Notes: a model not told the origin generated them from the letters alone. 64,000 bases of DNA from Arion vulgaris (GCA_020796225.1 CM036754.1:39612279-39676278), one strand, 5' to 3'. Shown: positions 12,413 to 25,640, numbered from the stretch's first letter. A program made the numbers and translations.

Positions 12413-12580
12413 GATATACGCAGAATTATAGAATTAACCAGAAGAGACCGGTTTATAAATGAAGACATCGGGAAAAAAGTGGGAACAACATCAGTACTGA
12501 ACTTCATTATCAGGAGAAATAACAAAGTAAATGGTTCGTCAACATACACAGATTATCAACAGATAATGCGACCAAAAAAG
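12400..12580 (+). pseudogene. LINE fragment
   Basis: The + strand reads QDIRRIIELTRRDRFINED, then FIIRRNNKVNGSS. The I-R......-FI..R position is that of the linker after the RT thumb in LINE ORF2. The match is weak and the fragment abuts the foldback element. Confidence 0.4.
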
Positions 12581-12589
12581 CAATATAAC

Positions 12590-12760
12590 TCCGATACAGC
12601 GGATACAAAGCAAAAGACAGTCCACACAAAAGGTGGACTCAGAGATAACAGAGGCGACGAAAAACATTGTTTATGAAGCGCGCACAAAAGCCCGTTCTAG
12701 AAATATCTTCTTATCCTGACACGTGATTAGAGAAAAGAAGAAAATTGCAAGATAAAACTT
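12590..12760. repeat. Dispersed repeat fragment, unnamed
   Basis: gttctagaaatatcttctta followed by tcctgac is found in the opposite orientation at 14345-14385 (tcaggataagaagatatttc) and at 55970-56000. Three copies imply a repeat family; its nature is unknown. Confidence 0.5.
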
Positions 12761-12764
12761 GAAT

Positions 12765-13385
12765 CGTCTCTTGTTGGTTTTTCTGTTCTACTTGACTAGT
12801 CAATGGTCTAGTAAGTCGTTGTTCTCTTGTTGGTTTTTCTAGGGGTCTATGACTAGTCAATGTCTAGAAGTCTGTTCTCTTGTTGGTTTTCTCTGTCTGT
12901 ATGACTAGTCAATGTCTAAAGTCTGTTCTCTTGTTGGTTTTTATGTCTATGACTATTCAATGTCTAGAAGTTTGGTCTTCTCTGTTGTTAGGTTTCTTTG
13001 TCTGTCACCATGAGCCTCAGTCAATGTCTAGATGTCTGTTCTCTTGTTGGTTTTCTGTCTCATAACTCTAGTCAATGTCTGAAGTTTGTTCTCTTGTTGG
13101 TTTTTCTGTCTATGACTAGTCAATGTCTAAAGTTCTGTTCTTCTTGTTGGTTTTATGTCTATGACTATTCAATGTCTAGAAGTTTGTTCTCTTGTTGGTT
13201 TTCTGTCTATGACTAGTCAATGTCTAGAAGTTTGTTCTCTTGGTATGGTTTTGATGTCTGATGACTAGTCAATGTCTGAAGTCTGTTCTCTTGTTGGTTT
13301 TCTGTCTAGTGACGACTAAATGTCTAGAAGTCTGTTCTCTTGTTGGTTTTCTGTCTATGACTGTCAATGTCTAGAAGTCTGTCAT
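12765..13385 (+). repeat. Minisatellite, about 47 bp unit, about 13 copies
   Basis: Units contain gtcaatgtctagaagt then ctgttctcttgttggttttc and tgtctatgacta. Small indels change the phase, so the C/S/F-rich frames across it are not genes. Confidence 0.92.
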
Positions 13386-13504
13386 ACTATAGAATATGTT
13401 GTTCTTCTGACGACTTCCGTTTTGCTATTTTTATTCACGCTCAGTTATCGTTTATTATTCGCAGTATCGTTTTATTATTCGCAGTATCGTTTTATTATTA
13501 ACAA

Positions 13505-14012
13505 TTCTTTTTCTTCTTCGAACGCTCCATATCGATACCCTGTTAGACCACACTTTGTGATGTGTATGTGATCCGAGCCTAAGAGCGATTGTACGTTGTG
13601 CTAGTTATGCGTCTACAAGTAGGATAGCACATTCTTTCTATTTTTCTTCTTCAAACGCTCCATATCGACCACCTGTGAACCACTATGTGTGATTTATTTG
13701 TGATCTGAGCCTAAGATCGAGTGTACGTTATGCCAGTTATGCGTCCAAAGTAGCCAGCACATCCTATTTCTGTGCTGCTTTTTATTTACTAGGGTAGCTT
13801 CTCTAGGGTCTACTTCAGTCGCCTTTTACGACATGCATTGTAGGTCGCAGTGGTACTATTTCTTGCTTCCCTTTCGGGTCCCGCCACCACACGAGCGGCC
13901 GGAACATTCGATTTCTGTGACGCTTTTTATTTACTAAGGTAGCTTCTCTACGTCCTACTTCAGTCGCCTCTAACGACATGCCTTGTAGATCGCGCAAATG
14001 AAGAAGAAGAAG
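13505..14012 (-). repeat. Repeat G, three tandem partial copies (minus)
   Basis: Copies at about 13505-13632, 13640-13905 and 13900-14012 share gaacgctccatatcga, the complement of gtgcataactggcacaacgt, and the hairpin motif complementary to gtcgtaagaggcgac. The third holds only the head part. Eight further copies lie to the right of 43 kb. No protein and no clear A or B box are visible. Confidence 0.85.
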
Positions 14013-14039
14013 AAGATAATCAAATACTACAACAAACAA

Positions 14040-14285
14040 GAAGGGTGAGGAAAAATTGCTCAAGAGACAATTAGACCGTTGATATATTTTGATCACATTG
14101 AGAGACATGGCACTCTGTTGAAAGCCATCTTACAAGGGTAGGTAGAAGATAGAATAGGAGGGAAAGACAGAGACACAAATGGGAGAGAAACATCAGGAAG
14201 TGGACAGGCAAAGATCTGTCAGAGTGTGTGGTCAGGACAAGAGACAGAATTTGGTGGAGAACCAATACAAGAATTAAAAGGTAAA
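14040..14285 (+). pseudogene. LINE RT C-terminal fragment
   Basis: In shifting frames the + strand reads FDHIERHGTLLKAILQG, then KWERNIRKWTGKDL and TRDRIWWRTNTRIK. The GH..RH..L...I..G motif and the W-G closing motif are typical of LINE ORF2 carboxyl ends. Confidence 0.7.
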
Positions 14286-14289
14286 GGAG

Positions 14290-14611
14290 TCCTTTTTCAT
14301 TCCTCGAGGTTCACATTTCTCCAATCCTGTTTTGCCTCACAGAGTCAGGATAAGAAGATATTTCTAGAACGAGCACTTGTGTGCGCTTCATAAATAGTTT
14401 CTTTCGTCGCTTCTGTTAGCTCTGAGGTATTCGTCGAGGTATATTGGGTAATACGGTATTAGGCCCGTACTTTTCATTAACCGTCGGCACACGATAGGTG
14501 AGTGGTGAACATCCGCAGGCTGCCTTTCTTCCCAGTGCTTTTCCTTGTACCCAGTTGAGGCTGGTCGACATGAGAGCCGTTACGGTTCTGAAATAATCCA
14601 GCCAACTTGAT
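14290..14611. other. No gene; part of a dispersed repeat
   Basis: 14345-14385 belongs to the repeat also seen at 12700 and 55970. The remainder up to 14611 shows no motif I recognise. Confidence 0.4.
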
Positions 14612-17435
14612 CGAAAAATTTTTATTTTTCCCTTTTTTTTTTTTTTTTGGTTTTTTTTAGTTTTTTTTAAAAATTTTTTCCCCCAAAAAAAATTTTTTTT
14701 AAAAATTTTAAAAAAAAAACCCCAAAAAAACCCAAAAAAGGGGTTAAAAATTTTTTTTTTTTTTTCCCCCCCCCGGGCCCCCGGGTTTTTTATTTTTCCC
14801 AAAATTTAAAAAAAAGGGGGTCCAAAAGGGGGGAAAAAAACCCTTTTTTTTTTTTTTTTTAAAAAATTTTGGGCCCTTCTTTTTGAATTTTTTGGGGGGC
14901 CCTTTTCTTTTTTTTTTTCCCCCCCCCCCGGGGGGTTTGATTTTTTTTTTTTTTTTTTTTGGGCCCCCCCACCCCCCCGGGAAAAAAAAAAAAAACCCCC
15001 CCCAAATTTTGGAAAAAAAAGGGGGTTTTTTTTTTTTTAAAATTTCCTTTTTTTTCCCTTTTTAAAAGGGGAAAAAAAACCCATTTTTTTTTTAAAAATA
15101 AATAGGGGGGGGAAAAGAAAAAAAACCTTGGGGGGGGTTTTTTTTTAAGTTTTTTTTTTTTTTTAAAAATTTTAAAAAAAAAAAAGGGTTTTTTTTTTTT
15201 GGGTTTTTTTCTTTTTTTCCTTCCCCCCAAAAAAAAAAATTTTTTGGGGGGGAAAAAATTTTTTTTTTAAAATTTTTTTTTTTTTTAGCCTTTTTTTTGG
15301 GGGGTTTTTTTTTTCCCAAACTTTTTTTCCCCCCCAAAATTAAAAGGGGGGAAAAACCCCCCCTTTTTCCCCCCTTTTTGGGGGAAAAAGGGGGGAATAA
15401 AAGGGGGCCCAAAAAAACCCCCCTTTGTTTTAAAAAAAAATTTAAAAAAATTTTTTTTTGGGGGCTTTTAAACCGGGGCCCCCCTTTTAAAACCCCAAAA
15501 ATTTTTTTTTAAAAAATTTCCCCCAAAAAAAAACCCCTTTTTTTTAAAAAAAATTTTTTTGGAAGTTTAAAAAAAAAAATTTTTAAAAAAAAAGGAAAAA
15601 AAAAAAGGGTTTAAAATTTTTTTTTTTTTGGGGGAAAAATTTTTTTGGGAAACGGGGGAAAAAATTTTAAAATTTTTTTTTTTTTAAAAAAATTTTTAAT
15701 TTTTTTTTTTTTTTTAAACCCCCCTTTTCCCGGGGCCCCAAAAAGGTTTTTTTTCCCCCCCCCCTTTTTTAAAAAGGGGGGGGTTTCCCAAAAAAGGGGG
15801 AAAAAAAAGGGGGGGGCCCCCCCCCTTTAAAAACCCAAAAAAAAGGGAAAAAAAAAATTTTTTTGGGGGGGGGTTTTTGGAAAAAAAATAAAAAAACCCC
15901 TTCCAAAACCCCCCCAAAAAAGGGGGGGGGGGGGAAAAAAAAAAAACCCCCCCCCAAGAAAAAAAACCCCCAAAAACCCCCAAAAAAAAGGGTTTTTTTG
16001 GGGCCCCCGGAAAAAAAATTTTTTGGGGGCAAAAAAAAAAAAAAAACCCCCCAAAAAAAAATTTTTCCCCCAAAAAAACCCCAAAAAACCCCTTTTTTAA
16101 TTTTCCCCCACCCCCTTTAAAAAAAAAACCCTTTTTCCATTTTTTTTAAAATTTTTTCCCCCGGAAAAAAAAAGGGGGGGAAAAAAAAAAAAAAAAAATT
16201 TTTTTTTTTTTAAAAACGGGGGGGTTTTTTGGGGAAACCCCCTTAAAAAAAAAAAAAAAATTTTTCCAATTTTAAAAAAAAATTTTTAAAGGGGGGGAAA
16301 AAGGGGGGGTTTTTTTTTAAAAAAAAAGGGAATTGGGGGGGGGGAAAAAATTTTTAAAGGGCCCCCCAAAAAAAAAAAAAATTTAAAACCCCCCAAAAAA
16401 AAAAGGGGGGGGGGGGGGGGTTTTTTTAAAAAATTTTTTTAAAAGAAAAAAAAAAAAAAAAAAAAAGGGGGAAAAAAAATTTTTAAAAAAAGGTTTTTTT
16501 TTGGGGGGAAAAAAAATTAAAAAAAAAAACCAGGGGGGGAAAAAAGGGGGGGGGAAAAAAGGGGGGAAGAAAAAAAAAAAAAAAGGGGGGGGGTTTTTTT
16601 TTGGGGGGGGAAAAGGGGAAACAAAAAAAAAAAAAAAAAGGGGGGGGAAATTTTAAAAAAGGAAGGGGGGGGAAAGGGGGCCCAAAATTGGGGTTTAAAA
16701 AATTTTAAACCCTTTTTTTCCAGGTTTTTAAAAGGGGAAAAGGGGGGGGGAAAAAAAAAAGGGTTTTTTGGGTAAAAAAAAAAATTTTTTTTTTTCCCCC
16801 AAAAAAAAAAAAAAAAGGGGGGGAAAAAAAAAAAAAGGGGGAAACAAAAAAAAAAAAAATTTTTTAAATTTGCCCAAAAAAGAAACCCCCCCCCCACCCC
16901 TTTTTTTAAAAGGGGGGTTTTTTCCCCCCCCCCCAAATTTTTTTTTCCCCCCCCCGGGGGAAAAAAAGGGGGCCCCTTTTGGGGTTTTGGGAACCCCCCC
17001 CCAAAAAAAAAAATTTTTTCCCCTTTTTGGGGCCCCCCCTTTTTAAACCCCCCCCCGGGGGGTTTTTTTTCCCCCGGAAAAGGGGTTTTTTTTTTTTTCC
17101 CCCCCAAATTTAAAAAACCCCCCAAAAAAAGGGGGGGAAAAAATTTTTGGAGGGGGTTTTTTCCCCCTTTTTGGGTTTTGGGGGAAAAATTTCCAAAAGG
17201 GTTTTTTTAAAAACCCAAACCCCCCAAAATTTTTTTTGAACCCGGGCCAAAAAAAGGGGGGAAAAAAAACCCCCCCCCCCCAAAAATTTAAATTTCCTTT
17301 TTTTTTAAACCCCCCCCCTTTTGGGAAAAGGGAAAAAAAATATTTAGGAAATTTTTTTTTTTTGTACCCCAAAAATTTTTAAAATTTGGGTTTTTTGGGA
17401 AAAAAAATTTTTTTAAAAAGGGTTTTTTTTTTGGG

Positions 17436-17476
<41 letters not shown>

Positions 17477-20400
17477 GGGGGTTTTTTTAAAAATTTTTTT
17501 TTAAAAAAAAATTTTTTTTTTTTTGGAAAAAAATTTTTTTGGGGTTTTTTAAAAAGGGTTTTTTTTTTTTTAAAGGGGGTTTTTTAAAATTTTTGGGGGG
17601 GAAAAAATTAAATTTTGGGAAAAATTTGGGGGAATTTTTGGGGGAAGGGGGGGGGGGGGGGTTTTAAGGGGGAAAAAAAGGGGAAAAAGGGGGGGGGGGG
17701 GAAAAAAAAAAAGGGAAAAAAAATTTTTTTTTTTTGGGGGGGGGGTTTAAAATTTTTTAAAAAGGGGGGAAAAAAAAAAAAGAAAAAGGGAAAAAGGGGG
17801 GGGAAAAGGGGGGGGAAAAAAAAAAAGGGGGAAAAAATTTTGGGGTTTTTTTAAAAAGGGAAAAATTTTGGGGAAAAAATTTTTAAAAAAGGGGGAAAAA
17901 AAAGGGGAAAAAAAAAAGGAAAAAAAGGAAAAAAAAATTTAAAGGAAAAAAAAAAAAAAAAAATTAAAAAAAGGGGGGAAAAAAAAGGAAAAAAAAAAGG
18001 GGGGGGGGAAAAAAAAAAAATTTTTTTTAAAAAAAAAAGGGGGAAAAGGGGATGGGGGAAAAAAAAAAAAAATTTTTAAAAAAAAAAAAAAAGGGGGGAA
18101 TTGGGGGAAAAAGAAAAAAAAAAGGGGGGGAAAAGGAAAAAAAGGGGGAAAAGGGGGTTTTTTTTTTGTTTTTTCCCCCCCCAAAAAAAAAAAAGGGGGG
18201 GGGAAAAAAGGGGGGAAAAAAAAAAAAAAAGGGGGGGGAAAAAAAGGAAAAACCCGGGGGGGGGGGAAAAAACCGGGGTTTGGAAAAAAAGGGGAAAACA
18301 GGGGGGTTAAAAGGGGGTTAAAAATTTGGGGGGGTTTTTTAAAAAATGTTTTAAAATTTTTTTTTCCCAAAACCCTTTTTTTTTTTTTTTGGGGAAAAAA
18401 AAAAAATTTTTTAATTTTTTAAAAAAAAAAATTTTTTTTTTCCCCCCCAAAACGGGGGTTTTTCTTTTTTTTTTTTGGGGGGGGGGTTTTTTTTTTAAAC
18501 CGGGGGGCCCTTTGGGGCCCTTCTTTCCTTTGGGGGGGGGGGGGTTTTTCCCCCAAAAAAAAAGGGGGGGGGCCCCTTTTTCCCCCTTTTTTTTTTTTTT
18601 TTTTCCCCAAAATTTGGGGGGTTTTCCCTTTTTTTTTAAACCCTTAAAAAAATTTTTTTTTTTTTGGGGGGGGAGGGGGGGGGGGGGGGAAAAAAATTTG
18701 GGGTTTTTTTTTTTTTTAAAAATTTTGGGTTTTTCCCTTTTAAGGGAAATTTTTAAGGGGGAAAAAGGGGGGGGGCCCTTTTGGGGGGGGATAAAAAAAA
18801 GGGGAAAATTTTTAAAAAGGGGGAAAAAAAAAAAATTTTTTAAAAAAAAATTTTTTTAAAAAAAAAAAAAAGGGGGGGGGGGTTTTTAAACAAAAAAAAT
18901 TTAACCTCCCCCCCAAAAAAATTTTTTTTTTGGGGGGGGGGTTTTTTTAAAAAAAAAAAAGGGGGAAAAAGGAAAAAAAATTTTAAAAAAAGGGGGGAAA
19001 AAATTTCCCAAAAAACCCCCCCAAAAAAAACCCCAAAAAAAAAGGGGGGGCCCCCTTTAAAAAAGGGGGAAAGGAAAAAACCCCTTTTAATTTTTTTTAA
19101 AAATTCATTAAAACCCCTTTTAAAAAAAAACCCGGGGTTAACCCCCTTAACCCGGGGGGCGGGGCCAAAAACGGCCCAAGGGGGGTTTTTTCCCCAAAAA
19201 AAACCCCTAAAATTTGGGAAAAAAAAAAAAAGGGGGTTTTTTTGGAAAAAAAATTTTTCCCCCTTGGGGGGGGGAAAAAAAAAAAAAAATTTTTTCCCCA
19301 AAAATTGGAAAAGGGCCCAACCCCCCCAACCCCAGGAATTCAAAAAAAAAAAAGGGAAAAAGGGGCCCAAAAAGGGGGGAAAATTTCTTTTCCAAAAAGG
19401 GCCCTTTTTTAACCCCAAAAAAAAGGGGGGGCCCCCAAAACCGGGAAAAATTTTTTTTTTCCCCGGTTTTAAAAAATTGGGAAAAAATTCCCCCCAAATT
19501 TTTAAAAAAACCCCCGCTTTTTTCCCCCCCCCCAAATTTGGGGGGGCCCCCCCCCAAAAAAGGGGGGCCAAAAAAAAGGGTTTTTTCCCCCCAAAAAAGG
19601 GGGGGGGGGGAAAAACCCCAAAAAGGGGGGTTAACCCCCAAAAGGAGGGGGGAAAAAAGGGGGGGGGTTTTTTTTTTTGGGGGGGGAAAAAGGGGTTTGG
19701 GGGGAAAGGAGATTGGGGGGGGGGGAAAAAAAGGGGGGGGGGGGAAAAAATGAAAAAGGGAGGGGGGGGGGAAAAAAAAGGGGGGGGGGGGGGGGGGTTT
19801 TTTGAAAAAAGGGGGGAAAAAAAAAAAAAAAGGGGGGGTTTTGGGGGGGGGGGGGGGGGAAAAAAAAAAAAAATTTAAAAAACAAAAAAAGGGGGTTGGA
19901 AAAAATGGAAAAAGGGAAAAAAAAAGGGGGGAAAAAAAGGGGGGGGGGGAAAAAAAAGAAGAAAAAGAAAAAAGGGGGGGGAAAAAAGGAAAAAAAAAGG
20001 GGGGGAAAAAAAGGGGAAAAAAGGAAAAAAAAAAAAAAGGGAAAAAAAAATTTAAAAAAAAAAAAAAATAAAAAAAAAAAGGGAAAAAAAAATTTTGGGG
20101 GGGAAAAAAAGGGGGGGGGGAAAAAAAAAAAAAGGGGGAAAAAAAGGGGGGGGGAAAAAAAGGGGGGGAAAAGGGGGGGGGGGAAAAAAATTTTTTGGGG
20201 GGGGGGAAAAATTTTTGGGGGGGGGTTTTTTTTATTTAAAAAAATTTTTGGGGAAAAAAAAAGTAAAAAAAAAAGGGGAGGGGAAAACCAGGAAAAAAGG
20301 GGTTTTTAAGAAAAAAAAATTGGGGGGGAAAAAAAAGGGGAAAAAAAAAAGGGGGAAAAAATTTAAAAATGGGAAAAATTTTAAAAAAAACCCCCCCCGG

Positions 20401-21410
20401 GAAAGAAAAAATTTTGGGTTTTTTTTTTAAAAAAAAAGGGGGGGGCCCCCCCCTTTTTTTAAAGGGGGGAAAAAAAACCCCCCCAAAAAACCTCAAAAAA
20501 AAAATTTTGGGATTTTTAAAAAAAAGGGGGGGCCCGGGGGGGGAAAAAAACGGGGGAAAAAAAATTTGGGGGCCCGGTTTTTTGGCCGGGGGGGGGGAAA
20601 ATTTTTTTTGTTTTTTTAAAGGGGAAAAAGAAAAAAAATTTTTTAAAAAAAACCCCAAAAAAAATTTTTTTTAAACTTTTTAAAAATTTAAAAAATTTTT
20701 TTTTAAAAAATTTTTTAAAAAAACCAAAAAAAACCCTTTTTGGGCCCCCCCCCAAAAATTTTTTTTTTTTTAAAAAAAAAAACCCCCCCTTTTTTTTAAA
20801 GGGGTTTTTAAAAAAACCCCCCTTTTAAAGGCCCCCCCCCTTTTTTTTTTAAAAAATTTTTCCCGCCCCCCCTTTTTTTTCCCTCCCTTTTTAAACCCCC
20901 CCCCCGGGGTTTTTTTTTTCCCAGCCCCTTTCCCCCCCCCCCCTTTTTTTTTTTTGGGAAACCAAAAAAAAAGGGGGGGTTTTTAAAAAAAAAAACCCCC
21001 CCCCCCCCCGGGGGGGGCCCCTTTCCCGGGCCCCCTTTCCCCAACCCCGGGGGAAAAAACCCCTTATTTTTCCCCCAAAAAGGGGCCCCCCCTTTCCCCA
21101 AAAAACCGGATTGTTTTTCCCCCCGGGGTTGGTTTAAAAAAAATTTTGGGGGAAAAAATAGGCCCGGAAAAAAAAAAAAATTTTTTTTTTAACAAAAAGG
21201 GGAAAAAAAAAAAACTTTTTTTTTGGGGGGTTTTTTTCCGGGGGGGGGTTTTTTCCCCCCCTTTTTCCCCAAAAAAAAAAAAAAATTTGGGGGGTTACTT
21301 GGGCCAAAACCCTTTTTGGGTTTTTTTTTCTTTTTTTTCCCCCCCCAACCCCCCCAAAAAAACCTTTTTGGTGGGGGTTTACATTTTTTTTCCCCCCTTT
21401 CCAAAAACAC
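14612..21410. other. Homopolymer-run tract, probable assembly artefact
   Basis: Nearly 6.8 kb consists of successive runs of one base, typically 3-20 long, with almost no ordinary word of mixed bases. Every open frame here is a string of F, K, P and G from TTT, AAA, CCC and GGG codons, on both strands. No gene, repeat unit or known simple-repeat class explains this. It starts and stops abruptly against normal sequence at both ends. I treat it as failed base calling or consensus and annotate no genes in it. Confidence 0.85.
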
Positions 21411-24400
21411 ACGGTCGGTAGCTACAGCAAAGATTTTTTAAAAAAAAAAAAATTTCCCCCAAAAAAAAATTTTGAGCTGGGCAAAGTCTTCAAAGACAAG
21501 ATATAAGAAGGGGGGTGTGGGTGCTTTAATTTAAGGTTTTTTCCCAACCATCTACAGTTTCATCACCATCAGGTTCGGGCCCGGTGACATAGATCTTCCC
21601 AAAACTCTGTCCCTAAGGCTATTAACCTGATGGGGACACTTTTTCCCTGTCAAGAAGTTGATATTAAAAAAAGTTTTTTATTTTGCCTCTGTCTCGCCCA
21701 CCCCGATTTTTCTGGTTGTCACAGTGTTTTATAAACCTTTCCCTTTTTCATCACATGCCCGCCCGGGGGGTTCCGTGGGGGCCCCCAAATTTTGGGGTGT
21801 AAAGAATAAACCATTTTCCCGCCATGCATTCAAGAGGCGATTTTAAAGGGGCCCAAAAGAAATGTCCAAAATTAGAAATTTTATGGGTTTTGGGGGGCCC
21901 ACCAAAAACCCAATTTCAACGTATATAAGTTTTGTCAAAGATCAAAATATCACAAAGAGTGATTAAAAATTGGTCGTAAAGAACGAACGCAAAGAAGAAG
22001 AAAAATCCCATGCCCAAAAAAAGATGACTGCCTCTTTTTTCCAAATAATTTAAACTACTTGTGTCTTTACCCCGTTCAACACCTCCACATTAGTCTGTTT
22101 ATCAGTCCATGGGATTTTCATTATTCTTCGAAAAACCCCAACCCTTTAAAAATTTATAATACGTTCAAACAGTTTTTTGGGGGTTTTTGTGAGGTCAAGG
22201 TTAGAGGGTCGCTTGTTCCAAAAGACTTGGTCTCTCCCCCTGGAGCCATCCGGGTATTTTTCCAAAATTCCCGGTCTTAGTGTAGGTGAGATTGAGTTTT
22301 TAGGGCCCATCGGGACAATAAAAGTAGGTTCGTGTTCAAGAGCATAAAAAAAACCATTTGAGTTAAAATTTTCAAGAAGAAAGGACTGGAAAAGCCGCAG
22401 GAGGGAAAAAAATTAAAAACAATTTTATTAAAAAAATTTAAAAATTATATTTTAAAACTTAAAATTTTAAAAAATTTAAAAATTCCCTTAAAACTATATT
22501 AAATATAAAATTATTACAACTATATTAAAAAAAATAAATTTCCAATTAAAAAAAAATTTTTAAACATAAAATTCCTAAAAATATTTTTTTCAAAATTTAA
22601 ATTAAAATTTTTGGGAAAACCTCTTGAAATTTTAATTTTACTGGGGGTTTCGTGCACTGACGCTGGATCTTCCCAAAAAACGAAATCTGAGACACAGGTT
22701 ACTTTACCGAAGCGAATGATAATGGCTCCATCAATCAATCAATCAATTACCCTCAGGACAAGTATTTCAAATTTGGATAAATAATTTTTTATTTTTTTTC
22801 CCAAAAACCCCCCAAACCCCTCTCTTTTCCCTTTACCCACCACACCCCAACCCCCTTTCCCAAACTGTTTCTTTTTTAAATCATAAATTAAAAAATTAAA
22901 ACAAGGATTTTGGGGGAATGTTTAAGTAAAAGAGCCCTTTTACTATATTAAAATAATGTCTTTTTTTTGGGGGAAATGTTTTTCGATTTTTTGGGATACC
23001 AGCTTTGTTTTGAGTTCAATAAAACTTTTTGGCATCAGACAAAACCTATCGTTAATTGTGCACCGGGAAAAATATTTTGACTGGTGGTTCAATGAAATTA
23101 ATATTCGTACCGATTACCTATTTGTAAACGGGAGGGTGTCCACAAAATATTAACCTTTTTGAAGTGAGTTTGTTTGGGTTTTTGGTTTTTAGCGGGTTAA
23201 ACATTTTTTTATGGGAAATGAAAATGGGTCGGGCCCCAATTGGGGCGGCTCGCCCCCTCTTTTGGAAAACTGTTTTTTTCAGTTTTTAAAAGTTAAAAAA
23301 AAAGTTGGAGTGGTTTGGTTAAAATTTCTTTATTTTTTTTTTTTTGTTTTTAAAAGGGTTAAAGCCAAGGCATTTTACTCAATTTTTGGACTTAAAGGGG
23401 GGGGGAACTGGCTCATTTTTTTAAAAAGTGCCAAAATTTTTTATTTTGTATAAAGGAAAAGGTCTCTTTTTGTGCCAAACCAAAAGCCCTTTAATAAAGA
23501 AAACCCGAAAGCCGAATAAAAGGGAAAAAATTTAAAATTTGCTCAGGAACCAAAATTCAAAACCGTTCCCCTTTAGGGATTTTTCCAAATTTTAAAACCC
23601 AAACTTAGTAAAAATTAAAGCCAAATGGGCCCAAAGGGGGAAAAATTTTTCCAAAAACTGATAATTCCCGGGGGTTTTAAATAAATTTTTGTCTTTAGGG
23701 TTTTTTGAGAAACCGTTTTGCCCCTGAAAAAGATGTCCCCGAAAAATAATGGCCCAGGGGGGAACCCAAATTTAAACCAAAACTTGGGCCACTTTAAAGG
23801 GGCCCAAACCAAAAGGGCCCCAACACAAAATCTGCCATATCGGCCAGAAAGGAAAACCCAAAGGCCGAATAATTTCTTGGGGGTTTTGTCTTGCCTAATT
23901 TTAAAGTATTTTAAAACCTCCCAAATCTGGGGGTTTTGATTTAAAATTTTTTTATTTTTAAAAAAAATATTAATTTTTATGTTTCCAAAAGGGGAAAATT
24001 AATTTTTAAAAATGTTTTTAAACCATTTTTCGGGTTTTTCAAATGAACCCCAAAGGAAAAGGGTTAATTTAAAATAATAAAATTTATGGTTAAATTTTAA
24101 AAAGAAAACCAATCTTTTGAGGAATTTTTTAAGATGATAAAGGTTATTTCATTTTTTTAAAAAGTGTCCAAACTTTCTGCAATTTTTAAAAATGGTTTTA
24201 TTAGTAAAAGCCGGAAGGGGGAATTTTCAAATTTAAATTTTAATATTTTTTCTTTTAAAAATTTTTTGGGGGGTTTTGAGACCCCCAAGCCCGAGGATAA
24301 AGATCCTTGGATGTTTCCCGGAAGGTTTTTTAAAGGCCAAAGGCACAAAATGAAAAAAGGAAAAATATAACCAATTTTTGGGGGTTTCAAAAAATATGTA

Positions 24401-24570
24401 AGGCCTTTAAAATGTCTAAAGGCAAGGTTTTAACCGGAAATTTTGGAAAGCGAAAAAAAAAGGTTATCAAAATTTAGAATGAAAAAAAATATTGAAATAT
24501 TGAAATATAATCATCATTAAATAAATTATTGGCAGAAGGGAAAATCCCCTTTCGGGCCGATTAAAAATTT
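21411..24570. other. Low-accuracy tract, no gene
   Basis: Normal words return after 21410, but frequent 4-8 base runs persist and local sequence resembles 1860-9640. Apart from a LINE 3' end at 21555-21765 and an AT-rich stretch at 22400-22620, I recognise nothing. The short frames here match no family. Confidence 0.55.
21555..21765 (-). mobile_element. RTE/CR1-like LINE 3' end, poorly preserved
   Basis: catcaccatcaggttcgg at the left, ttgtcacagtgttttataaa and ctttttcatcacatgccc to the right parallel the minus-strand copy at 25980-26215. Confidence 0.55.
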
Positions 24571-24574
24571 CCCG

Positions 24575-25640
24575 CCGATATGGCCGATGTATTTTACAAG
24601 ATGTCTCAAAGCCATATACTGACTCGTGTATTTTACAAGATGACCAAAGCCGATATACGGCTCGAGGTATTTTACAAGATGACTCAAAGCCGATATACTG
24701 TCTCGATGTATTTTACAAGATGTCTCAAAGCCGATATACTGGCTCGATGTATTTTACAAGATGACCTAAAGTCGATATACTGTCTCGAGGATTTTACAAG
24801 ATGTCTCAAAGCCGATATACTGGCTCGATGTATTTTACAAGATGTCTCAAAGCCGATATACTGGCTCGAGGTATTTTACAAGATGTCTCAAAGCCGATAT
24901 ACTGGCTCGAGGTATTTTACAAGATGTCTCAAAGCCGATATACTGGCTCGAGTATTTTAAAGATGACCAAAGCCGATATACTGTCTCGATGTATTTTACA
25001 AGATGTCTCAAAGCCGATATACTGGCTCGATGATTTAAGATGCTCAAAGCCGATATACTGACTCGATGTATTTTACAAGATGACTCAAAGCCGATATACT
25101 GGCTCGAGGTATTTTACAAGATGACTCAAAGCCGATATACTGTCTCGATGTATTTTACAAGATGACTCAAACCGATATACCGGCTCGATGTATTTTACAA
25201 GATGACCTCAAAGCCGATATACTGTCTCGAGGTATTTTACAAGATGTCTCAAAGCCGATATACTGGCTCGATGTATTTTACAAGATGTCTCAAAGCCGAT
25301 ATACTGGCTCGAGGTATTTTACAAGATGTCTCAAAGCCGATATACTGGCTCGAGGTATTTTACAAGATGTCTCAAAGCCGATATACTGTCTCGAGGTATT
25401 TTACAAGATGTCTCAAAGCCGATATACTGTCTCGAGTATTTTCAAGATGTCTCAAAGCTGATATACTGTCTCGAGGTATTTTACAAGATGACTCTAAAGC
25501 CGATATACTGTCTCGAGGTATTTTACAAGATGTCTCAAAGCTGATATATCTGTCTGAGGTATTTTACAAGATGTCTCAAAGCCGATATACTGTCTCGAGG
25601 TATTTTACAAGATGTCTCAAAGCCGATAACCGGTATACTG
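24575..25640 (+). repeat. Minisatellite, 41-bp unit, about 26 copies
   Basis: The unit is 41 bases long and contains caaagccgatatactggctc, gaggtattttacaag and atgtct. Because 41 is not a multiple of three and the unit has no stop in any + frame, three overlapping frames stay open. The S/Y/D-rich products are therefore repeat shadows. Variation is concentrated in tgtctc/tggctc and tgtctc/tgactc. Confidence 0.97.

Noticed and set aside
12880..13571. Cysteine- and serine-rich short proteins
   Set aside because: These are shadows of the 47-bp minisatellite.
14416..21421. Dozens of open frames of 60-243 codons rich in F, K, P and G on both strands
   Set aside because: They follow from runs of TTT, AAA, CCC and GGG and have no domain, no codon structure and no normal sequence context.
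24575..25640. CRISPR-like array
   Set aside because: Repeat units are contiguous, with no unique spacers, and the context is an animal genome.
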